DNA from: Actinernus sp. WN-2022
Lineage: Eukaryota; Cnidaria; Anthozoa; Actiniaria; Actinernidae
Length of the DNA stretch: 64,000 nucleotides
Assembly (NCBI GenBank): GCA_030867875.1
Contig: JAOWCC010001634.1
Location: 101,783,321-101,847,320 of the forward strand
Reading direction: 5' to 3'
In this document: piece after piece, positions 63,340 through 64,000 of the stretch
Layout: the number at the start of each line of letters is the position of its first letter
How positions within the stretch are numbered: the first letter of the stretch is position 1
The notes under the pieces: model-generated
The model's database searches: none
The model's input: the letters and a program-made list of their open reading frames with translations, nothing else
What the model was told of the DNA's origin: nothing
Made by a program: the position numbers and the translations under genes

Positions 63340-64000
63340 ACAGAGCTCGTTAAGTAGAGCATGGCGTGATGTGGAGAACTGGGCAAATACCAACAAATTG
63401 CCTCTGAATGAAAAAGACCTCTTAATTACTGGCAAGCGTTGCTACGAAGATAGCTCCCGAAGACCAACAGCTTGGTTTAGCTACAGCAAATGGCAATATT
63501 CTCGAACAAGTTGAGTCGGCGCGGTTACTAGGTTTAGAGTCGACAGTGAGCTGACTTTCTCTTGTCATGTCGACAAACTGTGTAAAACTGAAGCTATCAC
63601 AGAGAATCGTAGTCCTAAACAAGATAAAGTATTGTCTACCATTCAAACAGAGAATATTATATTACATTGCAATGGTTAGACCTATTATGAATTACGTTAA
63701 TTGCAGTCAGAAAATTTAACGAGAATCCTAAGATTGCAGAGCCTAGATCATCTTCTGTATCGTTATTCAATAAGTTGCAATGGTTGCCGTTTTACAACGA
63801 GGCCAAGATAGCTAAATGTTCCCTAGTTTATAAACGAACTATGCACAGTGTTCCCGATTATCTAATGGAAAGTCTTAAATTGAACAGTGATGTCCATGAA
63901 AGAAATATTGCAACTAGTACTATAACTTTAATTGTTTCCAGATATGATCCTTTAATGTAACGGCCGTACAACTGTGGAACAGTTTAACACGTGATGTATA
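63340..64000 (+). pseudogene. CR1-like LINE fragment running off the right edge
   Basis: Broken frames show ANTNKLPLNEKD, SARLLGLEVDSELTFSCHVD and RPIMNY near 63700, then the 3' domain KLQWLPFYNEAKIAKCSLVY at 63775-63960. Several frameshifts are visible. It is related to the fragment at 44640-45410. Confidence 0.65.

Overview
The window reads as animal nuclear DNA, most likely from a cnidarian or another early-branching invertebrate. It is AT-rich, full of nested transposons, CR1/L2-type LINEs and tRNA-derived SINEs, and carries two virus-like Polinton/Maverick elements of different lineages. The only host-gene candidate is a Ly6/uPAR-type gene on the minus strand. The species assignment is inference; the element structures are read directly from the sequence.

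Region 1 (1-9513) is the right-hand part of an adintovirus-like Polinton whose other end lies before base 1. It is visibly GC-richer than its surroundings and transcribed leftward. Reading from its right terminus: a terminus starting AGTAGTA on the minus strand, a control region (twin CRE palindromes, about ten CCAAT/GATCTATA repeats, a TATA box), a 931-residue protein I do not recognise, a chromodomain integrase, then a tightly packed late block: miniature penton-like protein, full penton, basic pX/pVI-like protein, major capsid protein and adenain-type protease, followed by a packaging ATPase cut by the window edge. AATAAA signals lie at the ends of the unknown gene, the integrase and the late block.

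Region 2 (9514-24899) is transposon-dense, gene-poor host DNA: a 1.9-kb foldback element in TTAA, a solo LTR, a terminal-inverted-repeat (TIR) element holding a RecQ-like helicase fragment, nested elements, a hairpin-forming satellite and a truncated LINE.

Region 3 (24900-37725) is a complete 12.8-kb Polinton-like element with long TIRs starting AGTAGTA and a 5-bp target duplication (AATGC). It sits inside ORF1 of a LINE whose reading frame resumes exactly after the element. Its genes are a SAP-like basic protein, protein-primed family B DNA polymerase, a chimeric capsid-fragment/integrase ORF, an acidic protein, two small membrane proteins, a 564-residue tail-anchored protein of unknown function, a penton-like minor capsid protein, a TFIIB/VLTF3-like transcription factor (frameshifted near its C-terminus), a Cys-rich protein, and a gene split by one stop codon. 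No ATPase, protease or full-length major capsid gene is visible. Several genes start just after an ATATATA motif and run in divergent or convergent pairs, which suggests a compact, self-specified transcription programme.

Region 4 (37726-64000) holds the rest of the interrupted LINE, a Ly6/uPAR exon (its likely signal-peptide exon is 19 kb away at 61.5 kb), and many nested TIR elements, several with exact target duplications (TTAA, ACTAAAT, GTTGAAT). Two diverged copies of one repeat (43.8-44.4 kb and 49.5-52.4 kb) show each other's empty insertion sites. A CR1-type LINE fragment runs off the right edge.
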